From an uncultured Collinsella sp. (GTDB lineage: Bacteria; Actinomycetota; Coriobacteriia; Coriobacteriales; Coriobacteriaceae): DNA of 19,659 bases. Positions 8,599 to 14,627 of the stretch are shown in pieces. The notes beneath the pieces were generated by a model. It had not been told where the DNA came from, did no database searches, and worked only from the letters and a program-made list of their open reading frames with translations. Numbering within the stretch: the stretch's first letter is position 1; every line of letters begins with the position of its first letter. The stretch lies in contig URZR01000010.1 in the NCBI GenBank assembly GCA_900552425.1, positions 1-19,659 on the forward strand, in the 5' to 3' direction. A program made the position numbers and the translations under genes.

Positions 8599-8601
8599 CT
8601 A
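8599..8601 (-). other. In-frame amber codon (TAG) in place of a conserved Trp codon
   Basis: Plus-strand cta at 8599-8601. Upstream reads PNIITLDG, downstream AGTQRFGGIWTGD. One G-to-A change from TGG explains it. See the pseudogene entry for consequences. Confidence 0.9.
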
Positions 8602-10152
8602 ACCATCGAGCGTGATGATGTTGGGGCGCTTGTTAGCGCCGGTCGTCACCGTGTCATAAGCTGTCTTGATGCCATTAAGACCAAAGGAGTAGCCAGATCC
8701 AACCCAGGCAACGTCGGTCTTAAGGGTAGTGATGCCTCCCGTCTTGACCTCGGCGTCGAAGTCGCGAAGCAGATGCCACGGGGTCTCAGGGTTGCTGTCG
8801 GGCTCAAGGTTGGACTGGGTCCACAAGCCCGTGCTCACACCCTTGGAGTTGGCATACTCGGTGAACTTCTTAAGGTTGTCGACATTGGCACGCACAGCGT
8901 TAAGACGGTCGGCCGAGCTCGCTCCGTCGGAGTTGACGCCGCCGGTCTTGTAGTAACCGTTCTGGCCATAGCCGGCGCCGTAACCGTCGTTCGGCAGGAA
9001 CCAGCCGAGCGGCATGTCGTTGTCCTCGTAGTCATCGATAACCTGCCGAGCAGAGAACTGGCGGTCGAAATCGGTCGCTTTCATGTTCTCGGTATCAACC
9101 GTAGGGCCCTCACCGTTGAGCGTCTCGGCCGCAAGTGTGCCGTCGAGCTTGTAGCCCGTCGACATGCCAGACTCGTACTTAACGTCGCCCTTCTCGCTCG
9201 AGGACTTGCTGCCCTTGGTCTCCCACTTCTTTTGACCCGAGGTCGTTGACCAGCCATCACGGTTATAGGCATTAAGATGACCAAGGTAGAACCCGTACTC
9301 GGGCAGCAGTACCGGGTTACCGGTCACCTTGTAGTAGTCCTGCAGCATCTCGGTTGCCACGTTCGAAGCGCCCTCGTTGGTCGCCACGAAGTAGTAGGCA
9401 TCAAACTCATTCTCGCTGTGCAAAGTCGTGACCGTCGATGAGTCCGTGGAACCGAAGTCGTAGGAACCCTCTGCAAACGTGTTTCGGAGTACGCCGTAGC
9501 CGTCACTCGTCCAATAAAACGGGTTGGGCGAGGCAACGCCGCCATCGGTCCAGTTGTTCGTGTTGGAGATGGCGATGGTCTGGTTGGTGTGCAGGAAGCG
9601 TCCGTTCTGGGTGCCGCCGCCAAAGAAGTTCTCGGACTTCTCCTTGGCGAGCGTCTGGACGGTACCCTTCTTATCAAGGTCGAGGGACGCGGACTCGGAA
9701 ACCACGACACGGTCGCCTGACTTGATACTCATCTTGCCAGTCGCCTTGTCCAGGATCACGGTCGCCTTTCCGCCGGTGATCTCGATAGTGTCGCCCTTGT
9801 CGGCAACCGTCGCACTCGGCTTGCTGTAGGTGTCCGAGGTATCGGGCTGAGCCTGGATCTTAGCCGTGTGGGACTTACTACGCGGCGTGGCGTACTCGGA
9901 AAACTCACCCTTGGGGTCGACGTTATAACGGAAAATACCGTCCTCGAGGAACGTAATACGGCCCTTGATGCCGTCAGCGAAATCGATGTCGACGACATTC
10001 GAGGCAGACTGGGACACGGTCGCCGAGTCGACGCCCTTGAGTGGCGTGGCAATCGCCTGCTGGGGATTGGCAAACACGAGCGTCGCTGCAGTGGCAACGA
10101 GGACCGCGCTTCCCTTCACCCACCGTTTCGTAAAAATGGAATTCCTGCGCAT
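8599..10152 (-). CDS. 5' fragment: signal peptide and GH31 catalytic part with the nucleophile only
   Basis: The open part before the TAG encodes 517 residues. The start is supported by AAAGGAG, 5 nt before the ATG. The N terminus has basic residues, a hydrophobic core at about 14-28 and AIA|T as a likely signal peptidase site after residue 35. The GH31 N-terminal beta domain follows, including FFGGGTQNGRFLH (176-188), then the start of the TIM barrel with LLPEYGFYLGHL. TTLKTDVAWVG carries Asp480 at the place of the catalytic nucleophile. The acid/base Asp expected in WTGD (residue 531) lies beyond the stop. A product ending at residue 517 would have an incomplete barrel and should be inactive. 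Substrate unknown. GH31 members with CBM32 modules and wall anchors include enzymes acting on mucin O-glycans, but that assignment here is only a possibility. Confidence 0.8.
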   Translation of the reverse strand: MRRNSIFTKRWVKGSAVLVATAATLVFANPQQAIATPLKGVDSATVSQSASNVVDIDFADGIKGRITFLEDGIFRYNVDPKGEFSEYATPRSKSHTAKIQAQPDTSDTYSKPSATVADKGDTIEITGGKATVILDKATGKMSIKSGDRVVVSESASLDLDKKGTVQTLAKEKSENFFGGGTQNGRFLHTNQTIAISNTNNWTDGGVASPNPFYWTSDGYGVLRNTFAEGSYDFGSTDSSTVTTLHSENEFDAYYFVATNEGASNVATEMLQDYYKVTGNPVLLPEYGFYLGHLNAYNRDGWSTTSGQKKWETKGSKSSSEKGDVKYESGMSTGYKLDGTLAAETLNGEGPTVDTENMKATDFDRQFSARQVIDDYEDNDMPLGWFLPNDGYGAGYGQNGYYKTGGVNSDGASSADRLNAVRANVDNLKKFTEYANSKGVSTGLWTQSNLEPDSNPETPWHLLRDFDAEVKTGGITTLKTDVAWVGSGYSFGLNGIKTAYDTVTTGANKRPNIITLDG

Positions 10153-10192
10153 CTGGTCTCCTTTCTTCCGACATGCTGAGGTGCCGAGGACG

Positions 10193-10202
10193 CCCCCCCC
10201 CC
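10193..10202 (-). repeat. Ten-nucleotide homopolymer (G10 on the sense strand) in the GH31 leader
   Basis: Ten consecutive C on the plus strand, G10 as read toward GH31, 41 nt upstream of the start codon. Runs of this length are prone to slipped-strand length change and also to sequencing or assembly error. Confidence 0.85.
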
Positions 10203-10231
10203 GGCAGCATGGGAAAACGTATCAAACGGAG

Positions 10232-10243
10232 ATGTTCGGTACA
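10232..10243 (-). promoter_or_regulatory. 12-nt motif shared with the PTS operon leader (GH31 copy)
   Basis: ATGTTCGGTACA on the plus strand, extended here by T into an ATGT-TCGGT-ACAT dyad. It lies 80-91 nt upstream of the GH31 ATG. An identical 12-mer lies 71-82 nt upstream of the PTS IIA start, in the same orientation relative to its gene. Confidence 0.4.
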
Positions 10244-10393
10244 TTCCGCACAATGGGGGCCACCCGTTACCAAGGGGCCAACTGGTAGTAACCAGATAGC
10301 CACCTACTAGGTCATATCAACATATGGGAGCACTTGCGCACCCAAGTTCGGAATTCTCCTAGCGGCAGCAAAATAAGCGTCAACGGCAAGGTG

Positions 10394-10437
10394 GGCTTAA
10401 TAAGCCATACCAATTGGTTCTTCAGTCAAATACCAAT
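10394..10437. promoter_or_regulatory. Cluster of palindromes and ATACCAAT direct repeats
   Basis: GGCTTAATAAGCC (10394-10406) is a 13-nt perfect palindrome around a central A/T. ACCAATTGGT (10409-10418) is a 10-nt perfect palindrome. ATACCAAT occurs at 10407-10414 and again at 10430-10437, 23 nt apart. Such spacing suits binding of a dimeric regulator on one DNA face. No regulator can be assigned. Confidence 0.4.
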
Positions 10438-10480
10438 CTAGCAAAAATGTACTGTTTGTCTGGTATTACACAGACCATAC

Positions 10481-10524
10481 CTTTCCCTCGGGAACTGGGC
10501 TTCGCGAAGTTTCCCGAGGGAAAG
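10481..10524. repeat. 14-bp perfect inverted repeat without a U-tract
   Basis: CTTTCCCTCGGGAA (10481-10494) pairs perfectly with TTCCCGAGGGAAAG (10511-10524) around a 16-nt loop that contains the self-complementary CTTCGCGAAG. Neither strand continues into a T-run, so it is not a standard terminator. It may be an RNA structure after marR or a dispersed palindromic repeat. Confidence 0.6.
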
Positions 10525-10628
10525 GCTCAGCCGCCATCCTGCAACCTACCGGGGATTGCCATGACGTACGTTGGCTGATTTGGTTTGGAATGAGATGTTG
10601 ACGGTGGCTGATGGGCACAACTGTCCCG

Positions 10629-10648
10629 GGTGCATTTCAAGATGCACC
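10629..10648 (-). other. Small hairpin after marR
   Basis: GGTGCAT (10629-10635) and ATGCACC (10642-10648) form a 7-bp perfect stem with a 6-nt loop, 20 nt past the marR stop. No U-run follows on the minus strand, so termination activity would be weak at best. Confidence 0.35.
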
Positions 10649-10667
10649 TAAATGTCTGTCTTTATCC

Positions 10668-11144
10668 TTATAGATTGTCCAGGTAGTCGTCGGCATCATA
10701 GGTAAGGCTGTAAGCTTTATTCAGGATGCGCACGAGCTCCTGGGCATCGTGCTCGCCGAGCGCTGAGAGTTGTTTCGAGAGCGATGCCACACTCTCGGCA
10801 TTTTTTTTCGCCGCGAAATCACGGCCTTCCTCGGTAATGCTCACCAGCACACGCCGACGATCGTTTGGATCAGTCCTGCGCTGAACGTAACCCTTACTCT
10901 CGAGTGAATCCAAGATATGCGACATGCGCGCACGGGAGAATTTCAGCTTCTTGGCAATCTCGGAGGGAATGACATCACCGTCAATACCCGATAGATACTG
11001 TAAAACCGGTGCCTCGCCCACACTGGCGCCGCCGGCAGCACTCAAGGATCCCTTGGCAAGGGAACGTGAGTACACAATCAGTTTTCGAGCGACGTCATCG
11101 TAATCCACTGGGGATATTGTCCTTTGCAACTCTAGAAGGGCCAT
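10668..11144 (-). CDS. MarR family transcriptional regulator
   Basis: A 158-residue winged-helix DNA-binding protein. The HTH spans about residues 44-85 (VLQYLSGIDGDVIPSEIAKKLKFSRARMSHILDSLE in part), with SEIAKKL as helix 2 and SRARMSHILDSLESKGYV as recognition helix. The wing RRTDPNDRRRVLVSITEEG (89-107) has the DxRRRxVxLTxxG pattern of the family. Flanking helices would form the dimer interface. Ligand and targets are unknown. The ATG at 11144 has no strong ribosome binding site; a GTG at 11108 preceded by AAAGGA is a possible alternative start, which would remove 12 residues. It lies 68 nt after the small membrane protein gene on the same strand and upstream of the GH31 gene, so either could be a target. 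Confidence 0.88.
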   Translation of the reverse strand: MALLELQRTISPVDYDDVARKLIVYSRSLAKGSLSAAGGASVGEAPVLQYLSGIDGDVIPSEIAKKLKFSRARMSHILDSLESKGYVQRRTDPNDRRRVLVSITEEGRDFAAKKNAESVASLSKQLSALGEHDAQELVRILNKAYSLTYDADDYLDNL

Positions 11145-11212
11145 AAAACCGTCATTTGCCGTACATTAGTTAACATTCGCAACAATTATTTATGATACCC
11201 CAACGCGGAAGT

Positions 11213-11539
11213 CTATTGCTCGTCCTTCTTGCGTCGCATAAGCTCCTCAACGTCGACACCAGCGGCCTCGAGCATGCGCTCGACATTCTTTTTGGCGTTG
11301 GTCGTGCCGACCTTAAGCACGATCGAAAGCGGAGTGCCCACCACCAGGCACACGATGCCCACGGGGACACCCCAGCCGGGGCCGCCCTGCATACCCCACA
11401 TCCCCATCAAAAAGCCAATCGCCACGAGCGAATAGCCCAGGCGCAGCCAAACATTGAGCCGCTGAATAGCATCGGTCTGCATCTTTGCCTCGCGAATCAA
11501 GTCGTCGCGCGAAAGGTCGTGTCCATGTTTCTCGTGCAT
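11213..11539 (-). CDS. Small two-helix membrane protein of unknown function
   Basis: 108 residues from the ATG at 11539, chosen because AGGAGG lies 5 nt upstream; an ATG at 11581 in the same frame has no such site. The first 30 residues are His- and charge-rich (MHEKHGHDLSRDDLIREAK). Two hydrophobic segments follow at about residues 32-51 (LRLGYSLVAIGFLMGMWGM) and 55-78, and a charged C-terminal helix reads NVERMLEAAGVDVEELM. I do not recognise a named family. The gene lies between the PTS operon terminator and marR and may be cotranscribed with marR. The His cluster near the N terminus could bind metal, but this is speculation. Confidence 0.7.
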   Translation of the reverse strand: MHEKHGHDLSRDDLIREAKMQTDAIQRLNVWLRLGYSLVAIGFLMGMWGMQGGPGWGVPVGIVCLVVGTPLSIVLKVGTTNAKKNVERMLEAAGVDVEELMRRKKDEQ

Positions 11540-11682
11540 ATGGTCCTCCTCGTGCAAAGTGTGCATCATGCGCAAGTGCATCGTTTGTCGAATACGTCAT
11601 CTTTCAAGAGCAATATAGCGGGTGTCGTGTAGGCGATGGAGGTCGCTGGCCATATTGCCCTTGAAGGGCGGCGCAAAATCAG

Positions 11683-11712
11683 AAGGCCGTGCGGTTGAGG
11701 CCGCACGGCCTT
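11683..11712 (-). terminator. Rho-independent terminator of the PTS operon
   Basis: AAGGCCGTGCGG (11683-11694) pairs perfectly over 12 bp with CCGCACGGCCTT (11701-11712), loop 6 nt. On the minus strand TTCTGATTTT follows. It lies 22 nt past the IID stop codon. Confidence 0.85.
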
Positions 11713-11734
11713 ACAGGGGGCCAGGGGATGATGA

Positions 11735-12562
11735 CTAGTAGCTCAGTGCCGGGTCGAAGAAGCCAATGAGAACGCCCACAAATGCGATCACAACGAGGAT
11801 CAGCATCATAACGATGGGGTTGACCTTCTTCTTGGTCATCATGTACCAGCAGAAGATGATGAAGATCATCGGCAGCAGGTGCGGATAGATGCCATCGAGC
11901 GTGTCCTGGAACTTACCGCCACCGGGCAGCACCAGGTTGGGGCTGCAGGTGATGGAGACCCAGGTAGCACCGACTGCACCGATGACCATGGTACCGACCA
12001 TCACGATGGAATCACGCAGAGCCTTGGCCTTGGGGCCGACGAGGGCCTCGACCGCCTTGCCGCCGAGCTCATAGCCCTGGTTGTAGGCAAAGCGCATGCC
12101 AAGGAACATGAGCAGGTTCCACACGACAATATAGAAGATGGCGCCGAGCGGGGAGCCGCCGGTCGAGAGACCGAGGGCAATACCGAGCAGGATCGGGATC
12201 AGGGTACCGACGATCAGCGAGTCGCCAAGGCCGGCGAGCGGGCCCATGAGGCCGGCGCGGATGCCGTTGATGGCGTCGTCGTCGATGGCCTCGCCGTTTG
12301 CGCGAGCCTCCTCGAGGCCGGCGGTGACGCCGACAATCATGGTGCCGATCTGCGGCTCGGTGTTGAAGAACGCGGAGTAGGTCTGGAGGGCCTGCTTCTG
12401 CTCCTCGGGCGTGTCGTAGAGCTCCTCGACAATCGGAAGCATGGCGCACAGGTAACCGAAGGTCTGCATGTGCTCCTGCGAGAAGCAGGTCAGGTTGCCA
12501 TAGGACCAGTTACGGAACGACTTGGCAAGCGTTTTCTTAGAGAGCTTTTTCTTCTCTGCCAT
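11735..12562 (-). CDS. PTS mannose/fructose/sorbose family IID component
   Basis: 275 residues; with IIC it forms the membrane channel of a mannose-class phosphotransferase system, which imports a sugar and phosphorylates it. Family features seen are the N-terminal FRNWSYGNLTCFSQEHMQ (16-33), FFNTEP (65-70), the re-entrant loop motif GPLAGLGDS (107-115), and hydrophobic segments at about 117-132, 139-158, 185-203 and 226-270 (PF03613-type). The start codon shares one base with the IIC stop codon (TAATG), so the two are translationally coupled. It is the last gene of the operon, followed by a terminator. Substrate cannot be told from sequence. Confidence 0.95.
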   Translation of the reverse strand: MAEKKKLSKKTLAKSFRNWSYGNLTCFSQEHMQTFGYLCAMLPIVEELYDTPEEQKQALQTYSAFFNTEPQIGTMIVGVTAGLEEARANGEAIDDDAINGIRAGLMGPLAGLGDSLIVGTLIPILLGIALGLSTGGSPLGAIFYIVVWNLLMFLGMRFAYNQGYELGGKAVEALVGPKAKALRDSIVMVGTMVIGAVGATWVSITCSPNLVLPGGGKFQDTLDGIYPHLLPMIFIIFCWYMMTKKKVNPIVMMLILVVIAFVGVLIGFFDPALSY

Positions 12563-13419
12563 TAGATGTCCTCCTCTTCCTCATCATCTGAGCCCGAGGC
12601 GATAGCTGCCTTGGGAGCGTTTGCGAGGTCGATCTTGAGCGAAGCGATCTCATAGTTGATCAGGGCGAAGAAGCAGCCGATGCCGGCAGCGGCGATCAGG
12701 TTGCAGCCCATAACAGCGGACAGGGTGAAGCCGAAGAAGAACGTCAGGAAGTCCGTGGGCTTAGAGATGACCTGCTTGAGTAGGATGGCGATACCGACGG
12801 TAGGCAGCAGCGAGCCGACGGTAAACAGCGTCTTCATCGCGATGCCGTCCATGGGCATGTAGGTCTTCATGAGGTCGACCATGGCGGTGCCGCCCATGGT
12901 GATGATGAACGTCGGGAGGAACGAGCAGACGATGTGACCGATCCAAGGCAGAACGTTGTTGACCAGGTAGAGCTTGTGGAGATCGCCCTTCTCGAGCCAC
13001 TTCCAGCCCATGCCCTGCCACACCAGGTTGATGGTGGCGGTGCCATAGAAGAGCACAGTGCCGAGCGTGCCGACGGCGGCACCGAGGGATGCGGCCATGC
13101 CGGCAGCCTCAGCGGAGGCGGGATCGATGCCCGAGTTCTTGATGGCGAGGATCGCCAGCGGGATGCCGATATAGGACACGGCGCGGACGTCGGCGGAGAC
13201 GGTTCCGCCGGGGGTCACGAGAGCGATGTAGACAACCTGGATGGCAGCGCCGACGAGGATACCCGTCTGCATATCGCCCATGATGATGCCGACGATGAGG
13301 CCGGCGACCAGAGGACGACCCAGAGTGTAGTTGCCGATCGTCGTGCCGCCCATGCCAGGCAGTGATGCCAGGCAGGCGAACAGGCCGAACAGCGCGGCTT
13401 GGAATGCATTGATTGCCAT
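12562..13419 (-). CDS. PTS mannose/fructose/sorbose family IIC component
   Basis: 285 residues, largely hydrophobic, with the sugar-binding membrane domain of the mannose class (PF03609-type). Visible family features are LPGMGGTTIGNYTLGRPLVAG near residues 20-40, the GIIMGDMQTGILVGAAIQ run, and TPGGTVSADVRAVSYIGIPLA. The C terminus is an acidic tail, SGSDDEEEEDI. The start is supported by AAAGGGGA, 4 nt before the ATG. A 72-nt gap separates it from IIB and holds a hairpin; the IID gene overlaps its stop by one base. Confidence 0.95.
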   Translation of the reverse strand: MAINAFQAALFGLFACLASLPGMGGTTIGNYTLGRPLVAGLIVGIIMGDMQTGILVGAAIQVVYIALVTPGGTVSADVRAVSYIGIPLAILAIKNSGIDPASAEAAGMAASLGAAVGTLGTVLFYGTATINLVWQGMGWKWLEKGDLHKLYLVNNVLPWIGHIVCSFLPTFIITMGGTAMVDLMKTYMPMDGIAMKTLFTVGSLLPTVGIAILLKQVISKPTDFLTFFFGFTLSAVMGCNLIAAAGIGCFFALINYEIASLKIDLANAPKAAIASGSDDEEEEDI

Positions 13420-13441
13420 GCTTTCCCCTTTCTTTATTCCT

Positions 13442-13463
13442 CAGCCCCTTTCACCAAGGGCTG
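13442..13463 (-). other. Intercistronic hairpin between IIB and IIC
   Basis: CAGCCCCTT and AAGGGCTG form an 8-bp stem with a bulged C and a 5-nt loop, just upstream of the IIC ribosome binding site and 28 nt past the IIB stop. No U-run follows. It could tune mRNA processing or expression ratio. Confidence 0.4.
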
Positions 13464-13491
13464 TAGATACCAAAATGCGGCTGGCACCTAA

Positions 13492-13980
13492 CTAGAAGCC
13501 AAACTGACCGCGGAACTTGGGCCACTCACCGATGGACTTCTCCTTGATAAGGGCGAACTCGACCGTGTAGCCGGCGTTGGTGAGATCCTCGAGCGCCTGG
13601 GCCTCTTCCTGCGTGATCGACTGGTTGTTGCCAAGCTTGGTGGTGCCGGGACGATCGTTGCAGGGACCGACGATGATGCGGTCCATGCCGGGCTTAAAGC
13701 CAAAATCGACGAGAAGTTCCTTCATGTCGAGCGGGTTCTTGGTGATCAGGAAGTACTTGGTGTCGGACTTGAGAACCTTCTCGGAGACCTCCTTGAAGTG
13801 CTCCTTGGTCCACACGAACGTCTTCTTGCCCGAGGCACTCTTGTAGGCCTCCTTGAGCACGGGGTTGGACGCTGCAGCGTCGTTGACGGCGATAAGACCG
13901 TCGCAGGGATACTCGAGGGCCCAACGGGTAACGGTCTGTCCATGGATCATACGGTCATCAATACGGATGAACGAAATCAT
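13492..13980 (-). CDS. PTS mannose/fructose/sorbose family IIB component
   Basis: A 162-residue cytosolic protein that takes the phosphoryl group from IIA and passes it to the sugar. The N terminus IRIDDRMIHGQTVTRW (5-20) is the family signature, with His13 as the phosphorylated residue; RIIVGPCNDRPG also fits (PF03830-type). Normal length for a free-standing IIB. The start is supported by AAAGGGAG, 5 nt before the ATG. Second gene of the operon, 79 nt after IIA. Confidence 0.95.
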   Translation of the reverse strand: MISFIRIDDRMIHGQTVTRWALEYPCDGLIAVNDAAASNPVLKEAYKSASGKKTFVWTKEHFKEVSEKVLKSDTKYFLITKNPLDMKELLVDFGFKPGMDRIIVGPCNDRPGTTKLGNNQSITQEEAQALEDLTNAGYTVEFALIKEKSIGEWPKFRGQFGF

Positions 13981-14002
13981 GCGTTCTCCCTTTCTTTATC
14001 AC

Positions 14003-14027
14003 CGGGGGTCTTTCCTCTTAACCCCCG
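14003..14027 (-). other. Intercistronic hairpin between IIA and IIB
   Basis: CGGGGGT (14003-14009) and ACCCCCG (14021-14027) form a perfect 7-bp GC-rich stem with an 11-nt loop, ending 22 nt before the IIB start. No U-run follows on the minus strand, so mRNA processing or stability is more likely than termination. Confidence 0.45.
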
Positions 14028-14059
14028 CTCCATCACGAAAATTTGGGCGGATGCGCTGC

Positions 14060-14494
14060 CTAGATGTCGTCGTCCTCGTTGTCGGCGTCATCGGTCGGGA
14101 CAACGAGCTCGGACATACCGTTCTTGCCCTCCTGCAGCATCATCTGCTTGAGGGAATCCAGGTCCATGGTGGCAAGCCCCATCATGGCGGTCATAGCCAT
14201 GGGCAGATTCATACCGCCGAAGGCAATGGTGTGGGCGAGCAAACCCTTCTCGGCCAGCGTGTTCATGGCATTGGTGAGCGGCGATCCGCCCAGGATGTCA
14301 CCAAGCAGGACAACCTCGTCATCGGCGGTAACGGGAGCGAGCATCGCCTTGACGTTCTCGACATACTCGTCAGCGCCCATGCCGTCCACGAGACTCGTCG
14401 ACAAGATGTTCGGGGCGTCATTGCCGAGCATCTTGAGGACACTGTGCAGTCCGGGAGCGAGCGTTCCGTGACTGACCATTACCAGATACCGCAT
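14060..14494 (-). CDS. PTS mannose/fructose/sorbose family IIA component
   Basis: A 144-residue cytosolic phosphocarrier that receives phosphate from HPr. MRYLVMVSHGTLAPGL at the N terminus places His9 as the phosphorylation site; LLGDILGGSPLTNA and GGMNLPMAMT are typical for the family (PF03610-type). The start at 14494 is chosen because GAGGAG lies 5 nt upstream. A longer in-frame start at 14566 would add 24 residues unlike the family and lacks such a site. The C terminus is acidic (DDADNEDDDI). First gene of the PTS operon, divergent from the GntR-type regulator. Confidence 0.95.
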   Translation of the reverse strand: MRYLVMVSHGTLAPGLHSVLKMLGNDAPNILSTSLVDGMGADEYVENVKAMLAPVTADDEVVLLGDILGGSPLTNAMNTLAEKGLLAHTIAFGGMNLPMAMTAMMGLATMDLDSLKQMMLQEGKNGMSELVVPTDDADNEDDDI

Positions 14495-14512
14495 GCGGTC
14501 TCCTCTCGACCT

Positions 14513-14529
14513 GCCGTGTGTCGCACGGC
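14513..14529 (-). other. Leader hairpin of the PTS mRNA
   Basis: GCCGTG (14513-14518) and CACGGC (14524-14529) form a perfect 6-bp stem with a 5-nt loop, 18 nt upstream of the IIA start codon. Confidence 0.35.
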
Positions 14530-14564
14530 TTTGCTTTTTGCTGAGATTATTGTTGCGCCGGGGC

Positions 14565-14576
14565 ATGTTCGGTACA
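14565..14576 (-). promoter_or_regulatory. 12-nt motif shared with the GH31 promoter (PTS copy)
   Basis: ATGTTCGGTACA on the plus strand, 71-82 nt upstream of the IIA start. It overlaps the -35 position (TTGTAC, 14572-14577 minus) of a weak promoter candidate. Same sequence and orientation as at 10232-10243. Confidence 0.4.
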
Positions 14577-14580
14577 AGAA

Positions 14581-14627
14581 AATAGTTGTGAACGGCAACT
14601 ATTCATCGGTTAACGGTAGCAACTATT
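14581..14627. promoter_or_regulatory. Probable operator: three CAACTATT boxes
   Basis: AATAGTTG (14581-14588) and CAACTATT (14596-14603) form a perfect inverted repeat with a 7-nt spacer. A third box CAACTATT (14620-14627) is a direct repeat of the second, and both are preceded by AACGG. The placement between divergent PTS and GntR genes suggests the binding site of the GntR-type protein. Confidence 0.55.

Larger units (their letters stand above)
3739..10152 (-). pseudogene. Secreted, wall-anchored GH31 glycosidase interrupted by an in-frame TAG
   Basis: A single reading frame of 2138 codons runs from the ATG at 10152 to the TAG at 3739, broken only by TAG at 8599-8601 (codon 518). I translated 8470-8598 by hand: it continues in the same frame with AGTQRFGGIWTGDQYGGNW and on into the downstream part, so there is no frameshift. 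In GH31 enzymes this site reads GWAG(T/S)QR, so a TGG Trp codon has become TAG. Order of parts in full-length numbering: signal peptide 1-35, GH31 N-domain and barrel about 45-735, DUF5110-like C-domain 735-905, fibronectin III 968-1048, F5/8-type C (CBM32-like) 1049-1187, dockerin-like 1201-1261, cohesin-like 1269-1399, a further beta-rich lectin-like module 1416-1580, Ig-like 1584-1674, FIVAR 1677-1742, F5/8-type C 1749-1909, two FIVAR 1916-2060, Gly/Ser/Asn linker, IPNTG 2102-2106, membrane helix and a basic tail. As read, no functional wall-bound enzyme is made. Confidence 0.85.
10153..10667 (-). promoter_or_regulatory. 515-nt regulatory region upstream of the GH31 gene
   Basis: A gene-free stretch between marR (stop 10668) and the GH31 start. 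It holds, read toward GH31: a short hairpin after marR, a 14-bp hairpin, a cluster of palindromes, a GTTACCA...TGGTAgTAAC dyad (about 10266-10292), the 12-nt motif at 10232-10243 and a 10-nt G-run in the leader. A TGATACGTT sequence (about 10217-10225, minus strand) could be an extended -10 element, with weak support. No convincing coding sequence is seen. Confidence 0.5.

Noticed and set aside
8599..8601. Programmed amber recoding (pyrrolysine or readthrough)
   Set aside because: The family has Trp here, no readthrough context or special downstream stem was evident, and no pyl genes are in the window. A point mutation or sequence error is simpler.
9974..10303. 109-codon minus-strand frame across the GH31 leader as a separate gene
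   Set aside because: It overlaps the GH31 signal peptide region in another frame, has no ribosome binding site and reads through the G10 tract; kept only as part of the phase-variation idea.
10481..10524. Rho-independent terminator of marR
   Set aside because: The stem is perfect, but neither strand has a following T-run and it lies about 145 nt past the stop codon.
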